Below are positions 19,018-28,123 of a stretch of DNA of 64,000 bases, in pieces. Location: contig NZ_JAGNYF010000001.1 in the NCBI RefSeq assembly GCF_017985075.1, forward strand, positions 1-64,000, in the 5' to 3' direction. The stretch is from Flavobacterium sp. GTDB taxonomy: Bacteria; Bacteroidota; Bacteroidia; Flavobacteriales; Flavobacteriaceae. The translations under genes and the position numbers were made by a program. Each line of letters opens with the position of its first letter. Within the stretch, counting starts at the first letter, position 1. The notes under the pieces are model-generated. The model was given only the letters and a program-made list of their open reading frames with translations. It was not told where the DNA came from and did no database searches.

Positions 19018-21597
19018 CTATTTCAATCCTTCTACTTTTGCTTTTACTTCTTCTAATGAACCTTCAAAAGTTTGAACATTTACACTCTTGTTTATAGAAG
19101 TTGTAACTGTAGCTTTTGCTTTTCCATTATTATTTGTAATTTCTACTTTAACGTTTTTATCAGCGTCTTTAGAACAGCAAGATTTTTCTCCTTCTTTTCC
19201 AATGAATTTTCCATTAGCATCATAATGAGACATACACATTTCTTTTTCTTCTGCTGTACAACCTAAAGAATCACACATTTTCGCACATTCATCTTTTGAC
19301 ATGGTTGCGCATTTTGTCATGTCGCATTTACCCATATTTACATCTCCAGTTCCGTGCATTTCAATGATAGTGCATTTCATTTCTTTTTTAGTTCCTTCAG
19401 AATGACCTCCTAAAATAGGCGCGATAACCAATCCAATTAAACACGTTAATTTAATTAAGATGTTCATTGAAGGACCAGAAGTATCTTTAAATGGATCTCC
19501 AACAGTATCTCCAGTTACAGCTGCTTTGTGCGCATCCGAACCTTTGTATGTCATTTCTCCATTGATTTCAACTCCAGCTTCAAAAGATTTTTTAGCATTA
19601 TCCCAAGCACCACCAGCGTTATTTTGGAATACTGCCCAAAGTACACCTGAAACGGTAACTCCTGCCATATAACCACCTAACATTTCAGCAATTAATTGAT
19701 TATCATCTGGGTAAACTAATTTTCCTAAAAGTACAATTGCAATTGGGAAACCTATTGTTAAAATACCTGGTAACATCATTTCGCGTAAAGCCGCTTTTGT
19801 TGAAATTTCCACACATTTACCATATTCTGGTTTACCTGTTCCTTCCATAATTCCTGGAATTTCTTTGAACTGACGACGTACTTCGTACACCATATCCATT
19901 GCAGCTTTTCCAACAGAATTCATTGCTAATGCAGAGAATACAACAGGAATCATTCCACCAATAAATAACATCGCTAATACTGGCGCTTTGAAAATATTAA
20001 TACCATCAATCTCTGTAAATTCAACATAAGCTGCAAATAATGCTAATGATGTTAAAGCGGCTGAAGCGATTGCGAATCCTTTTCCTGTTGCAGCAGTTGT
20101 ATTACCTACTGAATCTAAAATATCGGTACGAGTACGAACTTCTTTTGGTAATTCACTCATTTCTGCAATACCACCAGCGTTATCGGCGATTGGTCCGAAA
20201 GCATCAATTGCTAATTGCATAGCTGTTGTAGCCATCATAGCAGAAGCCGCTAACGCCACGCCATAAAAGCCTGCAAAAGCATACGAAGACCAAATTGCTG
20301 CAGCAAATAAAATTACAGTCGGGAAAGTTGAAATCATACCTGTAGCTAAACCAGCAATTACATTTGTTCCAGCTCCAGTTGACGATTTTTGTACAATTGC
20401 CAAAACGGGCTTTGTACCTAATCCTGTATAATATTCTGTAACTGATGAAATGGCTCCGCCAACTACTAATCCAATTAAAGTTGCGTAAAAAACTCTTATT
20501 GATTCTATTGGTAAAATACCTTCACCAAAGAATTTCATTTCTAATGTTTTTGGCAACATAATATCAACAAGAAAATAACATGCAATAGCTGTTAATATAA
20601 TAGAAACCCAATTTCCGATGTTCAATGCTTTTTGAACTTGAGCTTCTTTAGCATTATCACTTGAAATTTTAACTAACATCGTTCCGATGATAGAAAATAA
20701 AATTCCAAAACCAGCAATTGCCATTGGCAATAGAATTGGACCTATTCCACCAAAACTTGGTAAACCATTATAAGCTTCAATAATATTTCCTCCCATATCT
20801 CTAATCAAATAGTTACCTAATACCATAGCAGCTAAAACCGTTGCTACATAAGAACCAAATAAATCGGCACCCATCCCTGCAACGTCTCCTACATTATCAC
20901 CTACGTTATCAGCAATTGTAGCTGGATTACGTGGATCATCTTCTGGAATACCTGCTTCTACTTTTCCAACTAAATCAGCACCTACGTCTGCAGCTTTGGT
21001 ATAAATACCACCACCCACACGTGCAAATAATGCAATAGATTCAGCTCCTAAAGAGAAACCTGCTAATGTTTCTAAAACTACGGTCATATCTTCCGTATTT
21101 GTCCAAACACCACCTGGCATAAAATATCTAAATAATACTATAAAAAAACCTGTTAATCCTAATACGGCTAAACCTGCTACACCTAATCCCATTACCGTTC
21201 CTCCACTAAATGAAACTTTTAATGCTTGTGGTAAACTTGTACGAGCAGCTTGAGTTGTTCTTACGTTAGTTTTTGTAGCAATTTTCATACCCATATTTCC
21301 TGCTAATGCTGAGAAAAAGGCACCAAAAATAAATGCTACAACAATAAATAAATGTGTTTTAACTCCAGGAATGAAAGTTATTCCAGCTAAAACAATACTT
21401 GCAAGAATTACAAATACGGTTAATAATCTGTATTCTGCTTTTAAGAAAGCCAATGCTCCTTCATAAATGTAATCTGAAATTTCTTTCATTTTACCGTCTC
21501 CGGCATCTTGTTTTAATACCCATGCGCGTTTCATTGCCATAAAAAGCAATCCAATAATTGCCATAACAATTGGCAAGTAAATCATAAAATTATTCAT
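19018..21597 (-). CDS. hppA: Membrane-bound ion-translocating pyrophosphatase with a Cys-rich C-terminal extension
   Basis: This enzyme hydrolyses cytoplasmic pyrophosphate and pumps H+ or Na+ outward. About 16 membrane helices occupy residues 1-735. The catalytic loops are clear: DVGADLVGKVEAGIPEDDPR followed by ADNVGDNVGD, and the second site KKSFEAG and GDTVGDPFKDTSGPS. GNTTAATGKG, with Ala where K+-independent enzymes have Lys, suggests the K+-dependent class; H+ versus Na+ is not decided. Beyond the normal end at about residue 735 lie some 120 extra residues with nine Cys, many Met and acidic residues, then an alpha/beta-looking tail. This should face the periplasm. The gene adjoins soluble ppa. 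Confidence 0.93.
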   Translation of the reverse strand: MNNFMIYLPIVMAIIGLLFMAMKRAWVLKQDAGDGKMKEISDYIYEGALAFLKAEYRLLTVFVILASIVLAGITFIPGVKTHLFIVVAFIFGAFFSALAGNMGMKIATKTNVRTTQAARTSLPQALKVSFSGGTVMGLGVAGLAVLGLTGFFIVLFRYFMPGGVWTNTEDMTVVLETLAGFSLGAESIALFARVGGGIYTKAADVGADLVGKVEAGIPEDDPRNPATIADNVGDNVGDVAGMGADLFGSYVATVLAAMVLGNYLIRDMGGNIIEAYNGLPSFGGIGPILLPMAIAGFGILFSIIGTMLVKISSDNAKEAQVQKALNIGNWVSIILTAIACYFLVDIMLPKTLEMKFFGEGILPIESIRVFYATLIGLVVGGAISSVTEYYTGLGTKPVLAIVQKSSTGAGTNVIAGLATGMISTFPTVILFAAAIWSSYAFAGFYGVALAASAMMATTAMQLAIDAFGPIADNAGGIAEMSELPKEVRTRTDILDSVGNTTAATGKGFAIASAALTSLALFAAYVEFTEIDGINIFKAPVLAMLFIGGMIPVVFSALAMNSVGKAAMDMVYEVRRQFKEIPGIMEGTGKPEYGKCVEISTKAALREMMLPGILTIGFPIAIVLLGKLVYPDDNQLIAEMLGGYMAGVTVSGVLWAVFQNNAGGAWDNAKKSFEAGVEINGEMTYKGSDAHKAAVTGDTVGDPFKDTSGPSMNILIKLTCLIGLVIAPILGGHSEGTKKEMKCTIIEMHGTGDVNMGKCDMTKCATMSKDECAKMCDSLGCTAEEKEMCMSHYDANGKFIGKEGEKSCCSKDADKNVKVEITNNNGKAKATVTTSINKSVNVQTFEGSLEEVKAKVEGLK

Positions 21598-21640
21598 AGT
21601 TTTTTGTAAATAGTTAATGGTTAATTTTAATTCGTTTTAA

Positions 21641-21648
21641 CAAAAATA
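21641..21648 (-). promoter_or_regulatory. Putative -7 element of hppA
   Basis: TATTTTTG on the minus strand, 43 bp before the hppA ATG and just downstream of the ppa terminator. Confidence 0.5.
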
Positions 21649-21651
21649 AAC

Positions 21652-21688
21652 AAAAAAGGCAATTATCGTTAGAATAATTGCCTTTTTT
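21652..21688 (-). terminator. Terminator of ppa
   Basis: A 15-bp perfect stem, AAAAAAGGCAATTAT with its complement, 7-nt loop and T run on the minus strand. It separates ppa from hppA, so the two are probably independent transcripts. Confidence 0.85.
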
Positions 21689-21709
21689 AATAAAAATAAT
21701 GAAATTTTT

Positions 21710-22240
21710 TTATTTTATGCTGAATAAACCTTCTGGTTTGTTTTCAATTGCTTCAAAACGTTCAGTGCATTCTTTTATGATGGCACGAGCTTCATTTACA
21801 TCTCCCCAGCCTTCTACATCAACTATTTTATTTTCCAAATCTTTATATACTTGAAAAAAGTGTTCAATTTCTTTTACCAAGTGTGGATTTACATCACTTA
21901 AATCGTTTAAAGAATTCCAAATTGGATCTGAAACTGGAACACAAATTACTTTTTCATCTGGACCTTTGTCATCTGCCATATGGAAAACACCAATTGGTTT
22001 TACTTCAATAACACACCCTGGAAATGTTGGTTTGGTTACTAAAACTAATACATCGAGTGGGTCGCCATCTAATGCTAATGTTTCAGGGATAAATCCGTAA
22101 TCTGCTGGATACATCATTGAAGAAAATAACATTCTGTCAAAACGCATTCTTTTTAAATCAAAATCATATTCATATTTGTTTCGGCTTCCTCTAGGAATTT
22201 CTACCAAAACGTCAAATGTAGTTATTTTATCTGCTGTCAT
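21710..22240 (-). CDS. ppa: Soluble inorganic pyrophosphatase, family I
   Basis: A 176-residue cytoplasmic enzyme hydrolysing PPi to 2 Pi. Family I residues are visible: EIPRGSRNKYEYD with the active-site Glu, Arg and Lys, YPADYGFIPETLALDGDPLDVLVL with the metal-binding Asp triad, and the later KGPDEKVICVP. Together with hppA next door the cell carries both a soluble and an energy-conserving route for pyrophosphate. It has its own promoter and terminator. Confidence 0.96.
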   Translation of the reverse strand: MTADKITTFDVLVEIPRGSRNKYEYDFDLKRMRFDRMLFSSMMYPADYGFIPETLALDGDPLDVLVLVTKPTFPGCVIEVKPIGVFHMADDKGPDEKVICVPVSDPIWNSLNDLSDVNPHLVKEIEHFFQVYKDLENKIVDVEGWGDVNEARAIIKECTERFEAIENKPEGLFSIK

Positions 22241-22263
22241 TTTTTGTATTTATTTTTCGACGT

Positions 22264-22271
22264 CAAAGGTA
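22264..22271 (-). promoter_or_regulatory. Putative -7 element of ppa
   Basis: TACCTTTG on the minus strand, 24 bp upstream of the ppa ATG, matches TAnnTTTG. Confidence 0.55.
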
Positions 22272-22417
22272 GAAAAAAGATAGAAGTTAGGGTTGAGTGC
22301 GTATTCGATTTTTTAAATTATAGATTTTGACGGTAAAAAAATACATTAACTATAAAAATAACTATAAAAATTTATGAAAAATTAATTTTTATTAAAAAAT
22401 AATCGAAGTTTTGTCTT

Positions 22418-24898
22418 TTAAAAATAAAAACCAAAACCTACTCGGATTGTGAATTTTCGAGCTTCAGGAATATCAAAATAACTTCCACGCCATGAGGCAT
22501 CCACTCGCATCACTTTAAATATATTCCCAATTCCTGCAGAATATTCGTAATACCCATCTACTGGTGCTTGATAAATTTGCCCAGAGGCATTAAGCGCTTT
22601 GTTTTCGTTTGAAACTGAACCGTAAACGGCTTTTACGCCAATGATTTCTCTCCAGTTTAGTTTTCTAAGCAAAGGCACTCTTGAAAATAATTTTCCATTG
22701 AAATTGTGTTCCAAATGAAGTGAGGTATATTGGTCGGCAACAAAATCGTAATAGTTTAATAAATTATAGGTATTATCGATAATAAAAAACGATTGATTAC
22801 CAGGTATTATTCCCATTAAAGATAAAGGAACTTTTCCGAAAGTTTTTCCTACTTCTAAAGTCGTAAATAATCGTCCAAACCCACCAATTAATAATGGTTG
22901 ACGATAAAAAAGTTGTAATTTTGAATAGTTGAAATCGCTATTTAAAACCCCTTTTAATCCTTGAGAATAACTTACAAAAATTCTTGGATAATTTAAATCT
23001 ACTTCCATTCGATCCACGCCATAGCCAATCATTTTTCTATTTGGCGTATAGTTGATTAAGAAATTGACTTCAGATTGAGTTATTTTGTTTGATGTTTGAC
23101 TAAAAGTGTCATCTATAAAATAGTCCAATTTAAATTCTGGTGAAGCAGAAGATAGCGTTCTGTAAGAGAAACTACTTTCGAAAACCAAATTTTTAACGGG
23201 CTCTATTTCGAAACCTAAATTGGTTAAATTTACATTGGTTAATTTATTGTTTGTACCACTTGAGAAAAAAGAAGAAGAAGCAAAACTTCTACCCAATATA
23301 TCATTTGAAGTAGTTAAGCTTACGCCAATTTGCTCAACATCTCTTCGGTTTCCAAAAGAGGCAATAAAGCGATTTTTCTTATCCAACATTACTCGAGCAT
23401 TGATTCCGTATTTTATTTTTTGGTCTTTAAAACCATAAGCAGTGTATCCTTGAATGCGCCACGGGTCGTTAGGACCAAAGTACGTTCTTCCTCCTAATCT
23501 AATACGTTGCCCTTCTACATCATTGTATCCGAAAGTAGAGAAAATAGGTCCGATGTCAAATTTTCCAACTTGAATGTAACCACTTCCTAAAATAGATACT
23601 AAATTGTAAAACCTTTTAATTTTCGGAACTGTTTTTAAGGTGTCGAGCATTTCGTAAATTCCTTTTTCATTAGAATTTAGACTTTCAAATCGATTTTCTT
23701 CCCAATATTCCTCAGTTTTGGTAAACGCTTCTTTATTAAAAGTATTGACTTCTTCCCGGTAAAATTTATCGTCTTTTTCGTTATTGAATTGATGATTTTT
23801 GAACATAGTTGTTCGTTTTCCGTACATACCATTTGAACCTTCTTTTTTGGTTAGCGCAAAATCCGTCATCATATGATCTCGTTTCAATAAAAAAACCGAA
23901 TCGTTTAGTACATCAAATTCTTGCTCAATATAAATATCTCGCACCCAGTTGATATTGGCACTTTTACTCGCTTCCATATTGATACTCTTAATGGCATAAG
24001 TAGAATCGTTTACCCAAAAATCACCTTTAAAAGTCAATTCGTTTTTTCTTCGTGGATAGTATACAATATTATAACACCATTTTTTATCAATAAATGTACT
24101 GTCTGCTAAAACGTAATTATATACTTGAATTCCAGTTCTTGATAAAGGACTTACAAAATCTTTATCGAAAAATTTAAGGTAGTTGTTATAAATATCATAA
24201 TCGGCATATAAATCTTTTAAAAAGGCATTTACACCATCATTATTTGCATTTCCAAATCCAGAATATTTATTGGCTTCTAAAACGTCTTTTGTTTTGTTTT
24301 TTAAATTGTCGCCATATACTTTGCTTTTGGTTTCGTTAATGAAAATAGGCAAGAAATTTTTACCAGTAATGACTGAAGTGTCCACGTGTTGAAAAATAAA
24401 TTCTACATTTTTGAAGATTTTATTTTTCATAAATGTGCTGTCTATAGAATTGATATCAAATTCGATTTTTTCATACTTATCGTATTCGTATTGATTAAAT
24501 TGTCGTAATCCATTTTTCTTTTTTCTTTCCCAAATTTTTCTAAGAATGTCTATAGCAGGATTGTTTTTCTTTGAAGTTTTTCCGCCATACACTTTTACTT
24601 CGGCAATTTCGTTTGCGTTTTCTAAACTAATTTTTAAATCGTAATTATGTTCACCAGAAAGCGATATTTCTTTGTCTTTATATCCAACAAAGGAAATCAC
24701 TAATGTAGTATATGTTTTTTTTGATTCTAAGTAAAATTTTCCGTTTTCGTCTGCAATTACGCCTTCTGCGGAATTTTTAAAAGCCACCGTTGCATAAGAA
24801 ACAGGCTGTTTGGCGTCATCTAAAATGATACCACTAACTTTAGTTTGGGAAAAAGCAAGTGATGAAATTAGAACAATAAGTGTTAGTAGGTTTTTCAT
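22418..24898 (-). CDS. DUF5686 outer-membrane protein with carboxypeptidase-like regulatory domain
   Basis: An 826-residue envelope protein. After a signal peptide (about 1-17, ending AFS-Q) comes a CarboxypepD_reg-like beta-sandwich (about 18-100; VSGIILDDAKQPVSYATVAF). A long DUF5686-type region follows, then a C-terminal beta-barrel ending FTIRVGFGFYF. No TonB plug is evident. Function is unknown. Distant relatives are thought to be outer-membrane barrels that occur in one or a few copies per flavobacterial genome. A strong terminator separates it from pdhB upstream. Confidence 0.82.
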   Translation of the reverse strand: MKNLLTLIVLISSLAFSQTKVSGIILDDAKQPVSYATVAFKNSAEGVIADENGKFYLESKKTYTTLVISFVGYKDKEISLSGEHNYDLKISLENANEIAEVKVYGGKTSKKNNPAIDILRKIWERKKKNGLRQFNQYEYDKYEKIEFDINSIDSTFMKNKIFKNVEFIFQHVDTSVITGKNFLPIFINETKSKVYGDNLKNKTKDVLEANKYSGFGNANNDGVNAFLKDLYADYDIYNNYLKFFDKDFVSPLSRTGIQVYNYVLADSTFIDKKWCYNIVYYPRRKNELTFKGDFWVNDSTYAIKSINMEASKSANINWVRDIYIEQEFDVLNDSVFLLKRDHMMTDFALTKKEGSNGMYGKRTTMFKNHQFNNEKDDKFYREEVNTFNKEAFTKTEEYWEENRFESLNSNEKGIYEMLDTLKTVPKIKRFYNLVSILGSGYIQVGKFDIGPIFSTFGYNDVEGQRIRLGGRTYFGPNDPWRIQGYTAYGFKDQKIKYGINARVMLDKKNRFIASFGNRRDVEQIGVSLTTSNDILGRSFASSSFFSSGTNNKLTNVNLTNLGFEIEPVKNLVFESSFSYRTLSSASPEFKLDYFIDDTFSQTSNKITQSEVNFLINYTPNRKMIGYGVDRMEVDLNYPRIFVSYSQGLKGVLNSDFNYSKLQLFYRQPLLIGGFGRLFTTLEVGKTFGKVPLSLMGIIPGNQSFFIIDNTYNLLNYYDFVADQYTSLHLEHNFNGKLFSRVPLLRKLNWREIIGVKAVYGSVSNENKALNASGQIYQAPVDGYYEYSAGIGNIFKVMRVDASWRGSYFDIPEARKFTIRVGFGFYF

Positions 24899-24918
24899 TT
24901 GGGTAATAGTTATAAAAA

Positions 24919-24939
24919 AATCCCGATAAAATCGGGATT
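24919..24939 (-). terminator. Terminator of pdhB
   Basis: AATCCCGAT-AAA-ATCGGGATT hairpin followed on the minus strand by seven T residues. Confidence 0.85.
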
Positions 24940-25013
24940 CAAATATACTTTATTTTAGAGTAGTAGACAAATTGAAAAATTTATTATAATAAATATTTTC
25001 TAATTATCTGTTT

Positions 25014-25994
25014 TTATTTTTTATACATAACTTTTTTAACTGCCTTCACTACATCGTTACTATTTGGCAACCATTCTTTTAATAAAGTTGGTGCGTATGG
25101 CGCAGGTGTATCAGCAGTTGTGATACGTTGGATAGGTGCGTCTAAATAATCAAATGCACGTTCTTGAACCATATAAGTAATTTCTGAAGCAACAGAGGCA
25201 AACGGCCACGCTTCTTCTAAAACGACTAATCTGTTTGTTTTTTTAACCGAATTAATAATACAGTCGTAATCCATTGGACGAACGGTTCTTAAATCGATAA
25301 TTTCACAAGAGATTCCTTCTTTGGCTAATTCTTCAGCAGCGATATGCGCTTCTTTAATAATTTTACCAAATGAAACGATAGTCACATCAGTACCTTCGCG
25401 TTTGATATCAGCTACTCCAAGTGGAATAATGTAATCACCTTCTGGAACTTCACCTTTATCACCATACATTTGTTCAGATTCCATAAAAATTACAGGGTCG
25501 TTATCACGAATGGCAGCTTTTAACAAACCTTTTGCATCATAAACTGTACTTGGAACAACCACTTTTAATCCTGGAGTATTGGCAAACCAGTTTTCAAAAG
25601 CTTGCGAGTGTGTGGCTCCTAATTGTCCTGCAGATGCTGTTGGTCCACGAAAAACCATTGGCATTGGAAATTGTCCTGCCGACATTTGACGCATTTTAGC
25701 AGCATTATTTATTATTTGGTCAATTCCTACTAAAGAGAAGTTGAACGTCATATATTCTACGATTGGTCGGCATCCATTCATTGCGGAACCTACTGCGATA
25801 CCTGCAAAACCTAATTCTGCAATTGGTGTATCGATAACACGTTTTGGTCCAAATTCATCAAGCATACCTTTTGAAGCTTTATAGGCTCCATTATATTCTG
25901 CAACTTCTTCTCCCATTAAGTACACCGTTTCATCACGACGCATTTCTTCGCTCATTGCTTCACAAATAGCTTCTCTAAACTGTATTGTTCTCAT
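25014..25994 (-). CDS. pdhB: Pyruvate dehydrogenase E1 component, beta subunit
   Basis: The 326-residue beta chain of the thiamine-diphosphate E1 heterotetramer that decarboxylates pyruvate in the pyruvate dehydrogenase complex. Typical stretches are RDETVYLMGEEVAEYNGAYK, with the Glu that activates the cofactor, PIAELGFAGIAVGSAMNGCRPI, FRGPTASAGQLGATHSQ and the C-terminal transketolase domain with IDLRTVRPMD. The alpha subunit is not in the window, so E1 genes are unlinked. The frame extends to 26054, but the ATG at 25994 matches the family start and lies downstream of the promoter element at 26023-26030. Confidence 0.94.
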   Translation of the reverse strand: MRTIQFREAICEAMSEEMRRDETVYLMGEEVAEYNGAYKASKGMLDEFGPKRVIDTPIAELGFAGIAVGSAMNGCRPIVEYMTFNFSLVGIDQIINNAAKMRQMSAGQFPMPMVFRGPTASAGQLGATHSQAFENWFANTPGLKVVVPSTVYDAKGLLKAAIRDNDPVIFMESEQMYGDKGEVPEGDYIIPLGVADIKREGTDVTIVSFGKIIKEAHIAAEELAKEGISCEIIDLRTVRPMDYDCIINSVKKTNRLVVLEEAWPFASVASEITYMVQERAFDYLDAPIQRITTADTPAPYAPTLLKEWLPNSNDVVKAVKKVMYKK

Positions 25995-26022
25995 AAAATT
26001 AATTCTAAAACTTAGTGAATGG

Positions 26023-26030
26023 CAAAAATA
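26023..26030 (-). promoter_or_regulatory. Putative -7 element of pdhB
   Basis: TATTTTTG on the minus strand, 29 bp before the chosen pdhB start. The rest of the divergent pdhB-etfB spacer (about 250 bp) is A/T-rich with no further signal I can support. Confidence 0.5.
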
Positions 26031-26247
26031 ATAAATTTTAATGAGTACGCTCATTATTATTTAATATTTTTACTCAATCGATTTCTTTAATAATATCTTA
26101 TCAAATTCTTATTTTTACTTACTTAAATTCAACAATTCATAAAATTTATTTAATTTTTGTGAAAAAACAATATTTTATATGCGTGCATAATATTTTTTTA
26201 AAACATTTTTTGTAATTTCGTGGCATCAATATAAAATCAGTATAAAA

Positions 26248-26994
26248 ATGAAAATATTAGTTTGCATCAGTCACGTTCCTGATACTACTTCAAAAATTAA
26301 TTTTGTTAATAACGATACCGAGTTTGATACAAATGGGGTTCAATATGTTATTAATCCAAATGACGAGTTTGGTTTAACCAAAGCAATTGTGTTAAAAGAG
26401 CAAAATGGTGCCCACGTAACTGTTGTTAATGTAGGTGGTGCAGATGCCGAAGCTACTTTAAGAAAAGCATTGGCCATTGGTGCGGATGAAGCCATTCGTA
26501 TAAATACCAATCCGACAGACGGTTTATTTGTTGCAAAACAATTGGCTAACGTGGTGAAGCAAGGTGGCTACGATTTAATTATTGCAGGTACAGAATCTAT
26601 TGATTATAATGGAGGAATGGTACCTGGAATGTTAGCGGGATTATTAGGTTTTAATTTTGTAAATGCTTGTATTGGAATTGAAATTTTTGGCACTGAAGCT
26701 ACAACGATTAGAGAAATTGATGGCGGTAAAGAAACGGCTACATCAAGTTTACCTTTAATTATTGCAGGTAAAAAAGGATTGGTTGAAGAAAAAGATTTAA
26801 GAATTCCAAATATGCGTGGTATTATGACCGCCAGAACGAAAGCATTAAATATTGTTGAACCAACTTCAGACGCTAATGCCACTTCTTCAGTGAAATTTGA
26901 AAAACCAGCAGCAAAATCAGCAGTAAAATTAATCAGCGCAGATAATATAGATGAATTAATTAATTTATTACACAACGAAGCTAAAGTAATTTAA
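26248..26994 (+). CDS. etfB: Electron transfer flavoprotein, beta subunit
   Basis: 248 residues. With EtfA it forms the FAD/AMP heterodimer that collects electrons from acyl-CoA dehydrogenases and passes them to ETF:quinone oxidoreductase. It shows the EtfB start MKILVCISHVPDT, the INPNDEFGLTKAI block and GTESIDYNGGMVPGMLAGLLG. etfA follows after 37 bp, with a run of heptamer repeats in the gap, so the pair is an operon. A weak TAnnTTCG sequence at 26213-26220 may be its -7 element. Confidence 0.95.
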   Translation: MKILVCISHVPDTTSKINFVNNDTEFDTNGVQYVINPNDEFGLTKAIVLKEQNGAHVTVVNVGGADAEATLRKALAIGADEAIRINTNPTDGLFVAKQLANVVKQGGYDLIIAGTESIDYNGGMVPGMLAGLLGFNFVNACIGIEIFGTEATTIREIDGGKETATSSLPLIIAGKKGLVEEKDLRIPNMRGIMTARTKALNIVEPTSDANATSSVKFEKPAAKSAVKLISADNIDELINLLHNEAKVI

Positions 26995-26996
26995 TT

Positions 26997-27024
26997 GTAA
27001 ATCGCAAAACGTAAATCGTAAATA
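26997..27024. repeat. Heptamer-phased repeat between etfB and etfA
   Basis: Four consecutive 7-bp units: GTAAATC, GCAAAAC, GTAAATC, GTAAATA. It starts 2 bp after the etfB stop and fills most of the intergenic gap. It belongs to the heptamer family described in the findings. Confidence 0.7.
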
Positions 27025-27031
27025 AAAAGAT

Positions 27032-28000
27032 ATGTCAGTTTTAATATATACAGAATCAAACGAAGGTAAATTCAAAAAAGTAGCTTTTGAGATTGCTTCA
27101 TACGCTAAAAAAGTAGCCGATATGCTTGGAACAACAGTAACTGCTGTTTCAATTAATGCTACAGAAAATAATGCTTTATCTGCTTATGGAGTGAGTAAAG
27201 TGTTAAATGTAACAAATGATAAATTAACGTCATTTAATGCAAAAGCTTACGCAGATGTAATAAAGCAAGCTGCAGAAAAAGAGGGAGCTAAAGTGGTAAT
27301 TTTAGCATCAACTACAGATAGTTTACACATCGCTCCATTAGTTGCTGTACATTTAAATGCAGGTTTTGCATCAAATGTAATTGAAGCGCCTTTAAGTGTA
27401 ACTCCATTTCAAGTTAAAAGAAGTGCTTTTTCTAACAAAGCATTTAATTTAACAGAAATTGCTACAGATGTAAAAGTTTTAGGAATTTCTAAAAATTCAT
27501 TCGGATTGATTGAAAATGCAACTTCATTAACGGAAGAAGATTTTTCACCAGCCTTATCGGATTCAGATTTTGGCGTGAAAGTAACCAATTCAGAAAAAAC
27601 AACAGGTAAAGTAACCATTGCTGATGCTGAAATCGTAGTTTCTGCAGGTCGTGGATTAAAAGGACCAGAAAATTGGGGAATGATTGAAGAATTAGCCACT
27701 GTACTTGGTGCAGCAACCGCTTGTTCGAAACCCGTTTCAGATATTGGATGGCGTCCTCACGGGGAACACGTGGGGCAAACAGGAAAACCCGTTGCAGCTA
27801 ATTTATACATAGCTATCGGAATTTCTGGAGCTATACAGCATATTGCAGGAATCAACTCTTCTAAAGTAAAAGTGGTAATTAATACCGATGCCGAAGCGCC
27901 TTTCTTTAAAGTAGCCGATTATGGTATTGTAGGCGATGCTTTTGATGTTGTTCCTAAATTGATTGAAAAATTAAAAGCTTTTAAAGCGGCAAACGCATAA
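27032..28000 (+). CDS. etfA: Electron transfer flavoprotein, alpha subunit
   Basis: 322 residues. The FAD-binding C-terminal domain is clear: VSAGRGLKGPENWGMIEELA, ACSKPVSDIGWRPHGEHVGQTGK and the end motif ISGAIQHIAGINSSKVKVVINTD. The N-terminal half is the ETF fold that packs on EtfB. Cytoplasmic; it transfers electrons from fatty-acid and amino-acid dehydrogenases. The operon ends in the terminator at 28025-28072. Confidence 0.96.
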   Translation: MSVLIYTESNEGKFKKVAFEIASYAKKVADMLGTTVTAVSINATENNALSAYGVSKVLNVTNDKLTSFNAKAYADVIKQAAEKEGAKVVILASTTDSLHIAPLVAVHLNAGFASNVIEAPLSVTPFQVKRSAFSNKAFNLTEIATDVKVLGISKNSFGLIENATSLTEEDFSPALSDSDFGVKVTNSEKTTGKVTIADAEIVVSAGRGLKGPENWGMIEELATVLGAATACSKPVSDIGWRPHGEHVGQTGKPVAANLYIAIGISGAIQHIAGINSSKVKVVINTDAEAPFFKVADYGIVGDAFDVVPKLIEKLKAFKAANA

Positions 28001-28024
28001 ATTTTTTATATATTGTGCCTCCTA

Positions 28025-28072
28025 AAAAGGCTATCTAAATACGATAGAAATATCCAATTTAGATAGCCTTTT
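28025..28072 (+). terminator. Terminator of the etfBA operon
   Basis: 16-bp stem AAAAGGCTATCTAAAT with its complement, a 16-nt loop and a TTTTATTTTA tail, 25 bp after the etfA stop. Confidence 0.85.
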
Positions 28073-28096
28073 ATTTTATAGAAAATATTTTTATAG

Positions 28097-28104
28097 TACA
28101 TTTG
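28097..28104 (+). promoter_or_regulatory. Putative -7 element of the 28124 operon
   Basis: TACATTTG, a TAnnTTTG match, 19 bp upstream of the ATG at 28124 and just past the etfBA terminator. Confidence 0.55.
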
Positions 28105-28123
28105 AATAAAGTTTAAGTACAAA

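Noticed and set aside
26604-26975. 123-codon ORF opposite etfB, and similar long ORFs opposite accD, metH and the permease gene
   Set aside because: They are antisense shadows of well-supported genes with no conserved motifs.
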